Shown here in pieces: positions 16,864-25,353 of a DNA stretch of 64,000 bases. Each line of letters opens with the position of its first letter. The first letter of the stretch is position 1. Made by a program: the position numbers and the translations under genes. This stretch comes from Moorena sp. SIOASIH (lineage in GTDB: Bacteria > Cyanobacteriota > Cyanobacteriia > Cyanobacteriales > Coleofasciculaceae), in the NCBI RefSeq assembly GCF_010671925.1, contig NZ_JAAHIH010000012.1, positions 1 to 64,000 of the forward strand, given 5' to 3'. The notes under the pieces were generated by a model. That model searched no databases, was not told where the DNA came from, and saw only the letters and a list, made by a program, of their open reading frames with translations.

Positions 16864-17193
16864 TTAAGCGTTTTTATTTTTTTTATCCAAATAGTCCTTG
16901 ACCCCTTTTAATGTATAAAATTCAGCGACTTTCTTTTCGTCGTTATCAAGAACTTTATACCGATATAGATTTGGGGCTCCAATACAACCATCATTTTCTA
17001 CAATCAACTCCTTATAGCCAAGTTCTTTGACTTTGTCATAACAGCTGTTATGCTCTTTAACATTAATGTTGTTCTGATCAACATTACACTTAAATTTTGG
17101 CTTTACCCCAGCCTCGACTTTATTAGCTATCTGATCGACTTTTTTACCTAGATCTTTTAGGGTTGATGTAATCTTGCTTAAGTCTTCTTGCAC
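16864..17193 (-). CDS. Hypothetical protein with N-terminal coiled coil
   Basis: I do not recognise this 109-residue protein. Residues 1-28 form an amphipathic helix with heptad spacing (LSKITSTLKDLGKKVDQIAN), followed by a globular part with three cysteines (FKCNV, NSCYDKV, DGCIGAP) and many lysines. Initiation is at GTG 17,193 with a strong ribosome-binding site GGAGGAAT nine or so bases upstream, which supports it as a real gene. It stands alone between repeats. Confidence 0.55.
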   Translation of the reverse strand: MQEDLSKITSTLKDLGKKVDQIANKVEAGVKPKFKCNVDQNNINVKEHNSCYDKVKELGYKELIVENDGCIGAPNLYRYKVLDNDEKKVAEFYTLKGVKDYLDKKNKNA

Positions 17194-17373
17194 CTACTTA
17201 TTCCTCCGGAATTTAATTTCATTCAATGTAAATACAGTTTAAGTAATTGGCTGTGATCTGAATCAACTTATGGTCTGATCTTTATCACCGACATTCTATT
17301 CAAAAAAAACCTTGTTACTCTCAAGGTAAGCGATAGGATTTTTCTTTGAATAGTGAATATAATATCTTCAAAA

Positions 17374-17535
17374 GAGGCAAGAGGCAAGAGGCAAGAGGCA
17401 AGAGGCAAGAGGCAAGAGGCAAGAGGCAAGAGGCAATAGGCAATAGGCAATAGTTAATCAACTAGGGATGCATCGCTACTGCCTACTCCCTACTCCCAGA
17501 ATGAAAGTATCTCACCCAATTGAGAACTGCTATAA
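17374..17535. repeat. 7-bp tandem repeat (AGGCAAG)n plus dispersed-repeat right end
   Basis: About eleven AGGCAAG/AGGCAAT heptamers are followed by CTACTCC heptamers and the conserved end CTCACCCAATT...CTGCTATA. This is the same order as at 1.8-2.1 and 31.6-31.8 kb. The last bases overlap the stop codon of the methyltransferase gene. Confidence 0.85.
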
Positions 17536-18297
17536 TGAATTATCACTAACTTTAAAAACCATCAAGTGTTGGCTGGGTAAACTATTATTGGTTTCTTGCC
17601 AAATTAAATTCACGTCTTCCATTTCTTTTTTAACTTGCTTCTGAGTCATTTTATGCAAGCCCTTAATAGGAATAAGTGGGTTTTCCTTTCGATATTCCAC
17701 CAGCACAACTCTTCCTTCTGGTTTGAGAGCTTTAACAATCGATTCCATCATTTCCCGGGGATATTCAAGCTCATGGTAAACATCTACCATTAACGCTAAA
17801 TTAATGCTATTTTCAGGAAGTTTAGGGTCAGTTAAACTTCCTAATATTGTATCAACGTTATTAACATTGTTATCTTCTGTTAGAAAGTCAATAACGTCGA
17901 TCATTTCTGGCTGAATGTCTACTGCTAATACTTTTCCTTCCGGTAGCAACGGAGCGATTCGAAAGCTAAAATAACCAGTGCCTGCTCCAATATCTGCAAC
18001 AGTATCTGTTGGTTGTAAATTAAGAGCATCAATAACTAGAGAAGGTTGCTCTTGGGATTTCCTACTAGGGCGTTCCAGCCACAACATTTCCTGATGTCCC
18101 ATTACTTTAGCAATTTCTCGACCCAGATAGAATTTGCCAATGCCATCTTTGCTATGAAAAGAGCGGATTGTATACAGGTCACTAGCATTGATGTTTGATT
18201 TTAGTTCCCGAGTATAGGTATAATTCGTTAGTAGTAGAACTGGGATGAGTAAGACAGCGATCGCAGCTGCCAACAGATATTTCCTGAAATTTGCCAT
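17530..18297 (-). CDS. SAM-dependent methyltransferase with signal anchor
   Basis: The 255-residue protein begins MANFRKYLLAAAIAVLL, a membrane anchor or signal peptide, so the enzyme is probably held at or beyond the plasma membrane. The class I methyltransferase fold follows with motif I VADIGAGTGYFSF and motif II VLAVDIQPEMID. The acceptor is unknown. I chose the ATG at 18,297 over a GTG five codons upstream because the hydrophobic segment then starts at the N-terminus. The stop codon lies in the end of a dispersed repeat, so the original C-terminus may have been slightly different. Confidence 0.8.
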   Translation of the reverse strand: MANFRKYLLAAAIAVLLIPVLLLTNYTYTRELKSNINASDLYTIRSFHSKDGIGKFYLGREIAKVMGHQEMLWLERPSRKSQEQPSLVIDALNLQPTDTVADIGAGTGYFSFRIAPLLPEGKVLAVDIQPEMIDVIDFLTEDNNVNNVDTILGSLTDPKLPENSINLALMVDVYHELEYPREMMESIVKALKPEGRVVLVEYRKENPLIPIKGLHKMTQKQVKKEMEDVNLIWQETNNSLPSQHLMVFKVSDNSL

Positions 18298-18380
18298 AAA
18301 AAATCGAACCACTGAAAGTCCCCGGTATAACCCATGGATGCAGGTAGATTATAAATTAACTATTTACAATTAACAAATTA

Positions 18381-20936
18381 CTAAGGGCCAGCAATAGAAA
18401 ACCCCCGGCGAGTTGGTGGATTTTCTGCTAACTGCACCTTGAAAGTGACGCGATCGCTAATGTCACCGCTTTTTACCTCCAATGTCCAATCCCCAGGACC
18501 CAGAGGCCAGAAGAACGAATTGGATGAGTTGGTAGTTAGCTTTTCACCATTCAACCACCACTCCACTGACTCAGACTTTAGCCCAGCCACCTTGAACTCT
18601 AGCCGTTGAACAGCACTGTTGCTATCAAGATCGGATTCAGTAGGGTACAGCACATATAAATCCCCCTCCCGAGGAGACAAAATTTTCAGTTTTCCTGGCG
18701 CTAGATTTCCTTGAGGTTGTCTTGCTAACCACTCGTTGTACTCATCAGGTAAATTAACGATGTACTGGGGCGATTGCTGGTTAGCCCCAACACTGGTGAT
18801 TTGATAAAACGTATCGGATTGACGTTCGTAATCCTGGAGGTCGTCTGGATAGAAGTATTCCTGGACAACAGTTGGACAAGCAGGAGTGGGACGCAAACCG
18901 GAAAGGGCGCACACTGGACGTTGGACTAAACCGGGAGGAGCTTGAAACGGAGCAGGTTCTTGAGATTGATGCAGGTGTAACATAATCCGATGCCAGAGGG
19001 GAGCAGCACCAATCACCCCAGACACTTGTTCCATGGGCTCACCATTAAAATTGCCTACCCAAGTGGCAACGGTATAGTTTTTGGTGAATCCCACAGTCCA
19101 AGTATCTCGGAAATTAGAAGAGGTGCCAGTTTTAACGGCAGCCGGAAAAGGTAAATTCAGTACTGAATCGACACCAAACCCCTGAGCACGAGCTTGAGGG
19201 TCACTCAGTATATCTGTTATTAATGCCCAGGTTGAAACGGTTGAAAGTTCAAGGTTGGAATGTTTAAGGTTATTTGGTTGTTCGCCTTTGGCCTTCGAGT
19301 AGGGTAGCTTGAACAGTGGGCTTTGCTTGCTTGCTCGATGATCTGACAATTGTTTACTTCCCCCGCTTGCCTGTCTTTCCTGTCTTCCCTGTCTTCGTGC
19401 TCTTCCCGCTCTTCGATAAACCGACAAATCATCCCTATTTGGCGAGGGGCTAGATAGTGTAGTGACAACGGATGTGGGTTGTCCAAGTCGTGCTAGGGTG
19501 AGGTAGGCGCGAGCTAGTTCCCAAAGACTAACTTCACCACTACCTAGGGTTAATCCTAATCCATAATGTTCTGGAGACTGGGTTAGGTGTTCAAAACCTA
19601 GTTGATGTAAGTGCAACAGAAAGTTTGATACTCCAACTTTTTCCAATACCCTAACTGCTGGGATATTAAGGGAATTGGCTAGAGCAACGCGAATGCGAAC
19701 TGGTCCGAGGAAAGTTTCGCTGTAATCGGTGGGACTGTAGAGTCTAGCTCCGGGAATGGCGTAATAGGTGGGAATGTCGGCTAAGACGGTGTTGGGACGA
19801 ATGATGCGCTGCTCTAAGGCTAATTGATATAAAAAAGGTTTGAGGGTGGAACCGGGTTGACGTAGGGCTTGGACTCCGTCATTGCGTCCTAATTCAGCTT
19901 CGGAAAAGTAATCCGGAGAGCCGACATAGGCGTATACTTCACCGGATTGATTCTCAATGACAATAGCAGCAGCGTGATGGACATTTTTATGGGCAAGCTC
20001 GCGAACTACTTGCTGCACTTGGGCTTCAACAAATTCCTGTAGGGGACGGTCGATAGTAGTACGAATTTGGGAGGGATGCTCTGATGGTAATTGGTTGGCA
20101 ACCAAGAATAAAAAGTGTGGCGCGGCAATTATTCCTTGCTGTCGAGGTAGTAGGGAAATGGCTTCCTCATAGGCTTGGTCTGCTTGAGTAGCAGTGATAT
20201 AGCCATCCTCTACCATTCGGTTAAGCACATAGATTTGCCGCCGTTTGGCAGCATCCCAGTAATAATAAGGATTGAGATAATTAGGATTATTGGGTAGACC
20301 AGCTAATAGGCTGGCTTGAGCAACATTGAGTTCACTGGCAGGCATGCCAAAATAAATCCGAGCAGCAGCTTCTAAGCCATAGATATTGCCACCCATAGGG
20401 AGTCGGTTGATATAGGCTGCCAAGATTTCATCTTTACTCATCCCTGCTGCTAATCGCCAGGATAGCCAAATTTCTTGGAATTTGGCAGGTAGAGTGCGGG
20501 GGTTGGGTTCGAGCATCCGTGCCAGTTGCATGGTGATAGTGGAAGCACCACTGACAATGCGTTTCGCCTCAATGGCTTGAATTAGCGATCGCATAATTGC
20601 CCGCATCTCTAATGCCCCATGGTGATAAAACTCTCCATCTTCTGCGGCGAGAATAGCATGGATAAAGTGCGGGGAAATTTGATCGAGAGGGACAACCGCA
20701 GTATGGTCTTGGTCTCGACTGAGGATTGTGCCTAGGGATAAACCATTGCGATCACGAAATTCTACCGCTAGGTCATCTTGAACTAAATCTTTAGCACGAA
20801 TGGGAGCAAGATAGGGAAGCGTACGGACGGTGATGCCAAGCAGCGCTAAGCCAAGGAATAGTTTTACAGCGCGCCGATGTTTGGGATTTAGCCTCAACCA
20901 AATTTTCTGTTTGATGATGTTAATGGAATTTCTCAT
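18381..20936 (-). CDS. pbpC: Penicillin-binding protein 1C (bifunctional peptidoglycan synthase)
   Basis: The 851-residue protein has an N-terminal membrane anchor and a glycosyltransferase 51 domain with AAEDGEFYHHGA (catalytic E99) and GASTITMQLARM. The transpeptidase has STLK (S363-K366), SLN in ANSLNIPAV and KTGT (602-605). The C-terminal part is the PBP1C-type domain with ALSGLRPTPACP. It polymerises and cross-links cell-wall strands outside the plasma membrane. About 75 residues between the SLN and KTGT motifs (roughly 490-565, rich in R, K, Q and S) are repeat-derived insertion and do not look like normal PBP sequence. Active-site motifs remain intact, so function may survive. Confidence 0.9.
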   Translation of the reverse strand: MRNSINIIKQKIWLRLNPKHRRAVKLFLGLALLGITVRTLPYLAPIRAKDLVQDDLAVEFRDRNGLSLGTILSRDQDHTAVVPLDQISPHFIHAILAAEDGEFYHHGALEMRAIMRSLIQAIEAKRIVSGASTITMQLARMLEPNPRTLPAKFQEIWLSWRLAAGMSKDEILAAYINRLPMGGNIYGLEAAARIYFGMPASELNVAQASLLAGLPNNPNYLNPYYYWDAAKRRQIYVLNRMVEDGYITATQADQAYEEAISLLPRQQGIIAAPHFLFLVANQLPSEHPSQIRTTIDRPLQEFVEAQVQQVVRELAHKNVHHAAAIVIENQSGEVYAYVGSPDYFSEAELGRNDGVQALRQPGSTLKPFLYQLALEQRIIRPNTVLADIPTYYAIPGARLYSPTDYSETFLGPVRIRVALANSLNIPAVRVLEKVGVSNFLLHLHQLGFEHLTQSPEHYGLGLTLGSGEVSLWELARAYLTLARLGQPTSVVTTLSSPSPNRDDLSVYRRAGRARRQGRQERQASGGSKQLSDHRASKQSPLFKLPYSKAKGEQPNNLKHSNLELSTVSTWALITDILSDPQARAQGFGVDSVLNLPFPAAVKTGTSSNFRDTWTVGFTKNYTVATWVGNFNGEPMEQVSGVIGAAPLWHRIMLHLHQSQEPAPFQAPPGLVQRPVCALSGLRPTPACPTVVQEYFYPDDLQDYERQSDTFYQITSVGANQQSPQYIVNLPDEYNEWLARQPQGNLAPGKLKILSPREGDLYVLYPTESDLDSNSAVQRLEFKVAGLKSESVEWWLNGEKLTTNSSNSFFWPLGPGDWTLEVKSGDISDRVTFKVQLAENPPTRRGFSIAGP
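19240..19330. repeat. Dispersed-repeat insertion inside pbpC
   Basis: On the minus strand this stretch reads CCTACTCGAAGGCC, AAAGGCGAACAACC and CCTTAAACATTCC, the same building blocks as the array at 13.3-13.6 kb. It keeps the pbpC frame open and lies in a surface loop between transpeptidase motifs. Confidence 0.7.
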
Positions 20937-21115
20937 CAGGGACTCAATCTTGTGTAGCTCATTACTATCAGAACCGTTATAACCAAATGGTTAGATGAAG
21001 GCTGAGGTGGAAGCCTGAGGTGATTAGAGCTTTGATCAAATAGTTAAATCTAACAAAGGATCGGAGCAATTTTACTGTATGTTTAAAGGACTGTTAAGAA
21101 AACCTTGAATTAAAC

Positions 21116-21427
21116 ATGGATTTAAGAGTACAATTGGCGGAATCCTTGGATGAGACAACCTGGGACTTACTGATTCCTCATGTTAAACGAGATGCAGTAG
21201 TGGTGGTGACTGAGGGACTGGATTTATTGGATGTTGGGGTAGCGATCGCAAATGATGATGTGCTATCTGTCCAACATTGGATCAGTGAGCAGCTAATGCA
21301 CAAGCCTTTGCATGAGCAACTTTCTAATTGGAACAGCAACCAGAACAAGCGGTTTCAGGCTCTGATTGTACAACCCTACGTACTGGTGCAAGAACTTTCA
21401 ATGGACTTTACCAAAAAATTTGGGTAA
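21116..21427 (+). CDS. DUF2288 family protein
   Basis: This 103-residue protein matches the conserved DUF2288 pattern: an opening DLRVQLAESLDE, then RDAVVVVTEGLDLLDVGVAI, a short helix with VQHWISEQL, and a C-terminal FQALIVQPYVLVQ. The family is widespread in cyanobacteria and proteobacteria, and its function is not known. It is monocistronic and followed by a weak terminator-like T-run. Confidence 0.85.
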   Translation: MDLRVQLAESLDETTWDLLIPHVKRDAVVVVTEGLDLLDVGVAIANDDVLSVQHWISEQLMHKPLHEQLSNWNSNQNKRFQALIVQPYVLVQELSMDFTKKFG

Positions 21428-21539
21428 TCGCGCCCCTAGAGACGAAACCTTAGAGAGTGGAGCCATAATGGTGGATCGGTCTCGCGCAAAAAGGTTAAAA
21501 CTTGATAATTAAGGCGACCCTCTCTTACGGTAACTTTAA

Positions 21540-21564
21540 ATCCTTATAGGACGGCTTTTTTTTT
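21540..21564 (+). terminator. Possible terminator after the DUF2288 gene
   Basis: A short TCC-TTATA-GGA hairpin is followed by CGGC and eight T residues. The stem is weak, so this is only a candidate. Confidence 0.3.
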
Positions 21565-21705
21565 AAACAATGGCCTTGACAGTTTTTACTAGGTGTGCTA
21601 TTTTGAAGTCTATAAGAATAAACTAAAAAACTAGATAGATACTATCTAACCATAAGTAGGCAACGTAAAAAATATGTCTGTGATACATATTGCGTAATTT
21701 GGTCT

Positions 21706-21758
21706 AGCGATGCAGCGCGGTCTTGGGGGTTTCCCCCATGAGCGACTGCATCAAGACA
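21706..21758. repeat. 53-bp hairpin element (AGCGATGCAG...GCATCAAGACA)
   Basis: The inner palindrome GGGGGTTTCCCCC is enclosed by GATGCAG/CTGCATC arms. An identical copy lies inverted at 54,031-54,083, and longer variants lie at 39,596-39,697 and 45,827-45,889. Here it interrupts the tnpB-derived unit. Confidence 0.9.
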
Positions 21759-21929
21759 ACGACTTAAAGGTCTATAAAAAATTTAGATAAAAAAAAGTAT
21801 CTATCTATCTATATATAAAAAAGGTACGGTGGGGCACACCGAAACCTAGATCCATGATCAAGTACGCTTAGGTCGAATTGTCCTCTACTTTTTTTGGTTC
21901 CGACCTGCTATACGCAAGACAGATCGTTG

Positions 21930-21953
21930 TTCGCGTAGCGTGGCCTACGGCCA
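21930..21953. repeat. Small dispersed repeat, 24 nt
   Basis: The core TTCGCGTAGCG is followed by hairpin TGGCC-TAC-GGCCA. It lies within the tnpB-deletion derivative, near its end hairpin. Confidence 0.85.
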
Positions 21954-21987
21954 AGTAAGAATCCCCGTTCTTCTAGGACGGGGAGTG

Positions 21988-22584
21988 TCAATTGATTAAT
22001 CTTTTCGAGGCTTGCCCTAATTCAGCCCCTGTATGACCTGTCGTCAACCACAACAAAGCCCTAGCCCCATCTCGCAAAGCTTTATCAAGGGGTTCAGTAG
22101 ACTTTTCGGAAGGAACAGGTAAGGGCTTGAGAACAATTCCTCTACTGCCAAAAACAATATCACCAATCAAGCGAGCACGGCGCATATGATAGTCAGAAGT
22201 AATCAAATAGACACTATCGATGTCCTGAGCTTCTAACTGATCCACTAAGGTAGTAAAGTTAGTGACCGTATCCACCGCTTTGTAGTCTAGGTGGAGGCGA
22301 CTGACCTCAATTCCTTCCCGGGTAAATAACCGTTTAGCATATCCTTTCGGGCTGCCAGAAGATACCCAAATGTCGAGGTCTGGGTGCTTGATGGCAAATT
22401 TGGCAGCAAATCTCTCCCGCGATTCAGATCCCCCTAAAACTAAGGCAACTTTTGGTTGCACTAAATAGCTTTCAATCCTTTTGTAACCATACATTAGGGT
22501 CATTGCTAAAACGAGTGTCACCCATGGTATTAATTTAGCTTTATAGTTAGGGGCTGATGAGTGGGAGTGAATCCTGAAAATCAT
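21988..22584 (-). CDS. DUF218 family (YdcF/SanA/ElyC-like) membrane protein
   Basis: The 198-residue protein has one N-terminal membrane helix (LIPWVTLVLAMTLMYGY) and a DUF218 domain with ALVLGGSES, KHPDLDIWVSSGSPKGY and YLITSDYHMRRA. DUF218 proteins affect envelope integrity and have a Rossmann-like fold; the biochemical activity is not settled. The last codons and the stop lie on the GTGTCAA end of the neighbouring mobile-element remnant, so the natural C-terminus may have been cut. Confidence 0.8.
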   Translation of the reverse strand: MIFRIHSHSSAPNYKAKLIPWVTLVLAMTLMYGYKRIESYLVQPKVALVLGGSESRERFAAKFAIKHPDLDIWVSSGSPKGYAKRLFTREGIEVSRLHLDYKAVDTVTNFTTLVDQLEAQDIDSVYLITSDYHMRRARLIGDIVFGSRGIVLKPLPVPSEKSTEPLDKALRDGARALLWLTTGHTGAELGQASKRLIN

Positions 22585-22668
22585 AACTCGAATAGATGTC
22601 GAATAGATAGATGGCGTTGTTTAACTCAAAGCGCAAGTTCGCAGCTTTCTTCAGGGATTAGTCATTAA

Positions 22669-22748
22669 TTGTTACTTGCTACTTGTTACTTGCTACTTGT
22701 TACTTGTTGATTGTTAATTGCTACTTGTTACTTGTTACTTGTTAATCA
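22669..22748. repeat. 7-bp tandem repeat (TTGYTAC)n
   Basis: Eleven heptamers alternate TTGTTAC, TTGCTAC, TTGTTGA and TTGTTAA. They lie downstream of rsmI and upstream of the DUF218 gene. Confidence 0.92.
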
Positions 22749-22787
22749 ACAAAAACCAAAAAATTGAGAAAGATTTAGCAATCAAGC

Positions 22788-23645
22788 TTAGTCTTGGTCT
22801 TTGACCGGAAAAACTGATGAAGGAATTGTCAACGCTAGCTGATAAAGTTGACGTCGGGGGAGTTGAGTTAGCTGAGCTAATTGACGACTCGCTTGCGATC
22901 GCGATACTCCCTGAGCCATAATCTCTATCAATTGAGCTTCTAGTTCAGCTTTTGATAACATAGGCTTGTCTTGGGAAGCTCCACCAATTACTAGGGTAAA
23001 CTCTCCCTTGGGTTCTAGGTGAGTAAAATGAGCGATCGCATCCCCAATAGTTCCCCGCCAAAATTCCTCATGGAGTTTAGTTAATTCCCTAGCCAATACA
23101 ATTCTACGGTTTTCTCCCAAACAGCTTGCCAAATCTCGCAAGGTATTAAGCACGCGGTGAGGCCCTTCATATAAAATCAACGTTCTTGGTTCCCCCTTGA
23201 GAGAGTCTAAGCGTTTTTTTCGACTTTGACCCTTGGTGGGTAAAAAGCCTTCAAACACAAATCGGTCTGTCGGTAGTCCCGCAGCACTTAATGCCGTAAT
23301 TCCAGCAGTAGCACCTGGTATTGGAACTACCGATATCCCCTCCTCAATAACAGCCTTGACCAATTTATAGCCAGGGTCAGAAATGCCTGGCATCCCAGCA
23401 TCCGTCACCAACGCAATGGTATTTCCTTGACCCAGGCGATTCAACAACTCGGGTAAACGCTGGTCGTGATTGTGTTTGTGGTAACTCACTTGCGGCGTTT
23501 TAATTTGAAAATGCTGCAATAGCTTCCCGGTATGGCGCGTATCTTCCGCAGCAATCAAATCCACCGATTGCAGAATTTCCACTGCCCGAAACGTCATATC
23601 CTGCAAATTACCAATTGGTGTTCCCACCACATAAAGCATTCCCAC
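22788..23645 (-). CDS. rsmI: 16S rRNA (cytidine-1402 2'-O)-methyltransferase
   Basis: The 285-residue protein starts at GTG with MLYVVGTPIGNLQDMTFRAV, the near-universal RsmI opening. It continues with LIAAEDTRHTGKLLQHF, VTDAGMPGISDPGYKLV and PIPGATAGITALSAAGLPT, all typical of this tetrapyrrole-methylase-fold family. RsmI methylates the ribose of C1402 in the ribosomal decoding centre. It lies 55 bp downstream of the HemW-like gene on the same strand, possibly co-transcribed. Confidence 0.93.
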   Translation of the reverse strand: MGMLYVVGTPIGNLQDMTFRAVEILQSVDLIAAEDTRHTGKLLQHFQIKTPQVSYHKHNHDQRLPELLNRLGQGNTIALVTDAGMPGISDPGYKLVKAVIEEGISVVPIPGATAGITALSAAGLPTDRFVFEGFLPTKGQSRKKRLDSLKGEPRTLILYEGPHRVLNTLRDLASCLGENRRIVLARELTKLHEEFWRGTIGDAIAHFTHLEPKGEFTLVIGGASQDKPMLSKAELEAQLIEIMAQGVSRSQASRQLAQLTQLPRRQLYQLALTIPSSVFPVKDQD

Positions 23646-23700
23646 TTGTCTTCTTCGCCATCCCTTACGTCTTTGCGGTTAATTAACAAATCACGGGCTC

Positions 23701-24987
23701 CTACCCCAACAGATGAAACAAGTCAGCCAGAATGGTATTGGAGAACAAAAACCCTTCCGGGTCAGTTAATCTCAACCGTCCCGCCACTGGTAACCTCTGA
23801 CCATAGGTTAAATTAACCCTTTCGCCATTATCTCCCACAACCTCTACCCAGTTACAACCGTAGTATTGCAGCAAAGCCGTCCAAATCTGTTCCAGAATTT
23901 TTTCCCCAAACCTCTGAGCTAGCATAGACAGACTCAACCCCTCTGCCAAGCGTAGACCTAGCATTAAGGTTTCTAACAACACATCCTCTGAAGTTGTGGG
24001 TGAGTCATCCGAAACCCCACCTGCAAGTACCAACTGTTCCACCCAAGCATAATACTCTCGCCTCGTGCGTGGTCTAGTGAACCGATATCCTTGAGTATAG
24101 CTAGCCGCACCCATGCCAAAACCGTAATAAGGGCGGTTTTCCCAATACACCCGATTGTGACGGCATTGATGACCAGGCAAGGCATAGTTAGAAATTTCAT
24201 AATGTTCGTACCCCACACTAGTAAACAACTGCTGTGCTAAGCGGTACATGATTACAGTGGTTTCATCAGTCGGTAAAGGCTTAGTTCCAGAGGTGTACTG
24301 GCGGCCAAAGGCAGTGACAGGCTCAAGGACTAGGTCATAGCTGGAAATGTGGGTAGGGGCAATCTTGACCGTTATTTCCAGAGACTCCTGCCATTGTTCT
24401 AAGGTTTGATCCGGTAGACCAGACATTAAATCAAGACTAAATTCGGGAACCTCTACTTGATGGATCAGTTCGATAGCAGTGACTATATCTTTAGAGTCAT
24501 GGGTACGGCCACAATTGCTCAATAATTTATCTTGAAATGCCTGAACGCCTAAGCTGACTCGATTGACCCCCAAATCTCGGTATCCCGTTAACTGATCCTT
24601 GGTGAAGGTTCCTGGATCCATCTCCATGGAAATCTCGGCATCAGCTGCAATTCCAAAGCGCCTGTCCAAGGTGTCTAGGATTTTGGCTAGTTGTTCAACT
24701 GCCAGCAGGGAGGGTGTTCCACCTCCAAAGAAAACTGTTTCTAAACTGCTTGTGGTGGGTGGAGTGATATTAATTTCCTGACATAACACCTCGACATACT
24801 GGTCAATCATGCTAGAGGTACTCTCTGTGGCGTTATCCCCTACCACAGAGACTGGAAAATCACAGTAATAGCATCGGCGTCGGCAAAAGGGAATATGAAC
24901 ATAGGCGGCACTGACTCTTAAAGAATCGCAAACTTTCTCAGAATTATGTAATAAATTGACCACTGGCTTTTTACGGTAATACTTCAA
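23701..24987 (-). CDS. hemW: HemW-like radical SAM protein (haem chaperone family)
   Basis: The 428-residue protein has the radical SAM cluster motif C35xxxC39xxC42 in VHIPFCRRRCYYCDFP, then VFFGGGTPSLL, SMEMDPGTF and GVNRVSLGVQAFQ, and a HemN-type C-terminal domain. Proteins of this type are often annotated as coproporphyrinogen III oxidases, but those with a CxxxCxxC motif and without the extra HemN cysteine belong to HemW, a haem-delivery protein. The only upstream start is TTG 24,987; GTG 24,963 is an alternative. Confidence 0.88.
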   Translation of the reverse strand: MKYYRKKPVVNLLHNSEKVCDSLRVSAAYVHIPFCRRRCYYCDFPVSVVGDNATESTSSMIDQYVEVLCQEINITPPTTSSLETVFFGGGTPSLLAVEQLAKILDTLDRRFGIAADAEISMEMDPGTFTKDQLTGYRDLGVNRVSLGVQAFQDKLLSNCGRTHDSKDIVTAIELIHQVEVPEFSLDLMSGLPDQTLEQWQESLEITVKIAPTHISSYDLVLEPVTAFGRQYTSGTKPLPTDETTVIMYRLAQQLFTSVGYEHYEISNYALPGHQCRHNRVYWENRPYYGFGMGAASYTQGYRFTRPRTRREYYAWVEQLVLAGGVSDDSPTTSEDVLLETLMLGLRLAEGLSLSMLAQRFGEKILEQIWTALLQYYGCNWVEVVGDNGERVNLTYGQRLPVAGRLRLTDPEGFLFSNTILADLFHLLG

Positions 24988-25353
24988 TCAGGTAAGCCAA
25001 TCCGACCGTTGGGATGAACAGTTATTAATTAAATAAATTTTTTATTAGTTTTGTGATCATCTTTTGGCTAACCTCAATCTTCTCCGGAGCGAGATTCCCC
25101 CCTTAAGAAGAGTCAACAGTAGGAAACCTGTAACTCCCTTGAGCAGATAACTCCAGCGAATACAATTGCCCAAGCTATCCCTCGGTTAGCCTAGGCAATT
25201 CAACGGTTTAATGAAGCTAAGTCGGATCAGAGAATACAGCGATGTAAACGATATACTAAATATAGTTGTTGACTATCAGGTTTACGACAGTTTATGCCAT
25301 CGTTTAAAAAGTTTTCCTAAAAAAACAACTACAAAACCAATTGGAAAGGAAGG
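24988..25353. other. Intergenic region between divergent genes
   Basis: These 366 bp between hemW and the PIN/TRAM gene hold the two upstream regions. I see no repeat family, RNA gene or clear operator in it. It is one of the few spacers without a heptamer array. Confidence 0.5.

Larger units (their letters stand above)
21590..21992 (+). mobile_element. Decayed, tnpB-deleted IS200/IS605 derivative
   Basis: This 400-bp unit matches pieces of the intact TnpB element at 36.8-38.3 kb in the same order. They are a leader-like stretch (GAAGTCTATAAG), an internal tnpB scrap (AAGTAGGCAACGT ... TTGCGTAAT.TGGTCTA), the conserved 3' hairpin GGTGGGGCACACC (21,828-21,840), the block CCTCTACT...TTGGTTCCG (21,882-21,902), and the end hairpin CCCCGTTCTTCTAGGACGGGG with terminal GTGTCAA. 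Almost all of the protein is gone, but the putative omega-RNA part is retained. Its end supplies the stop codon of the next gene. Confidence 0.75.
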
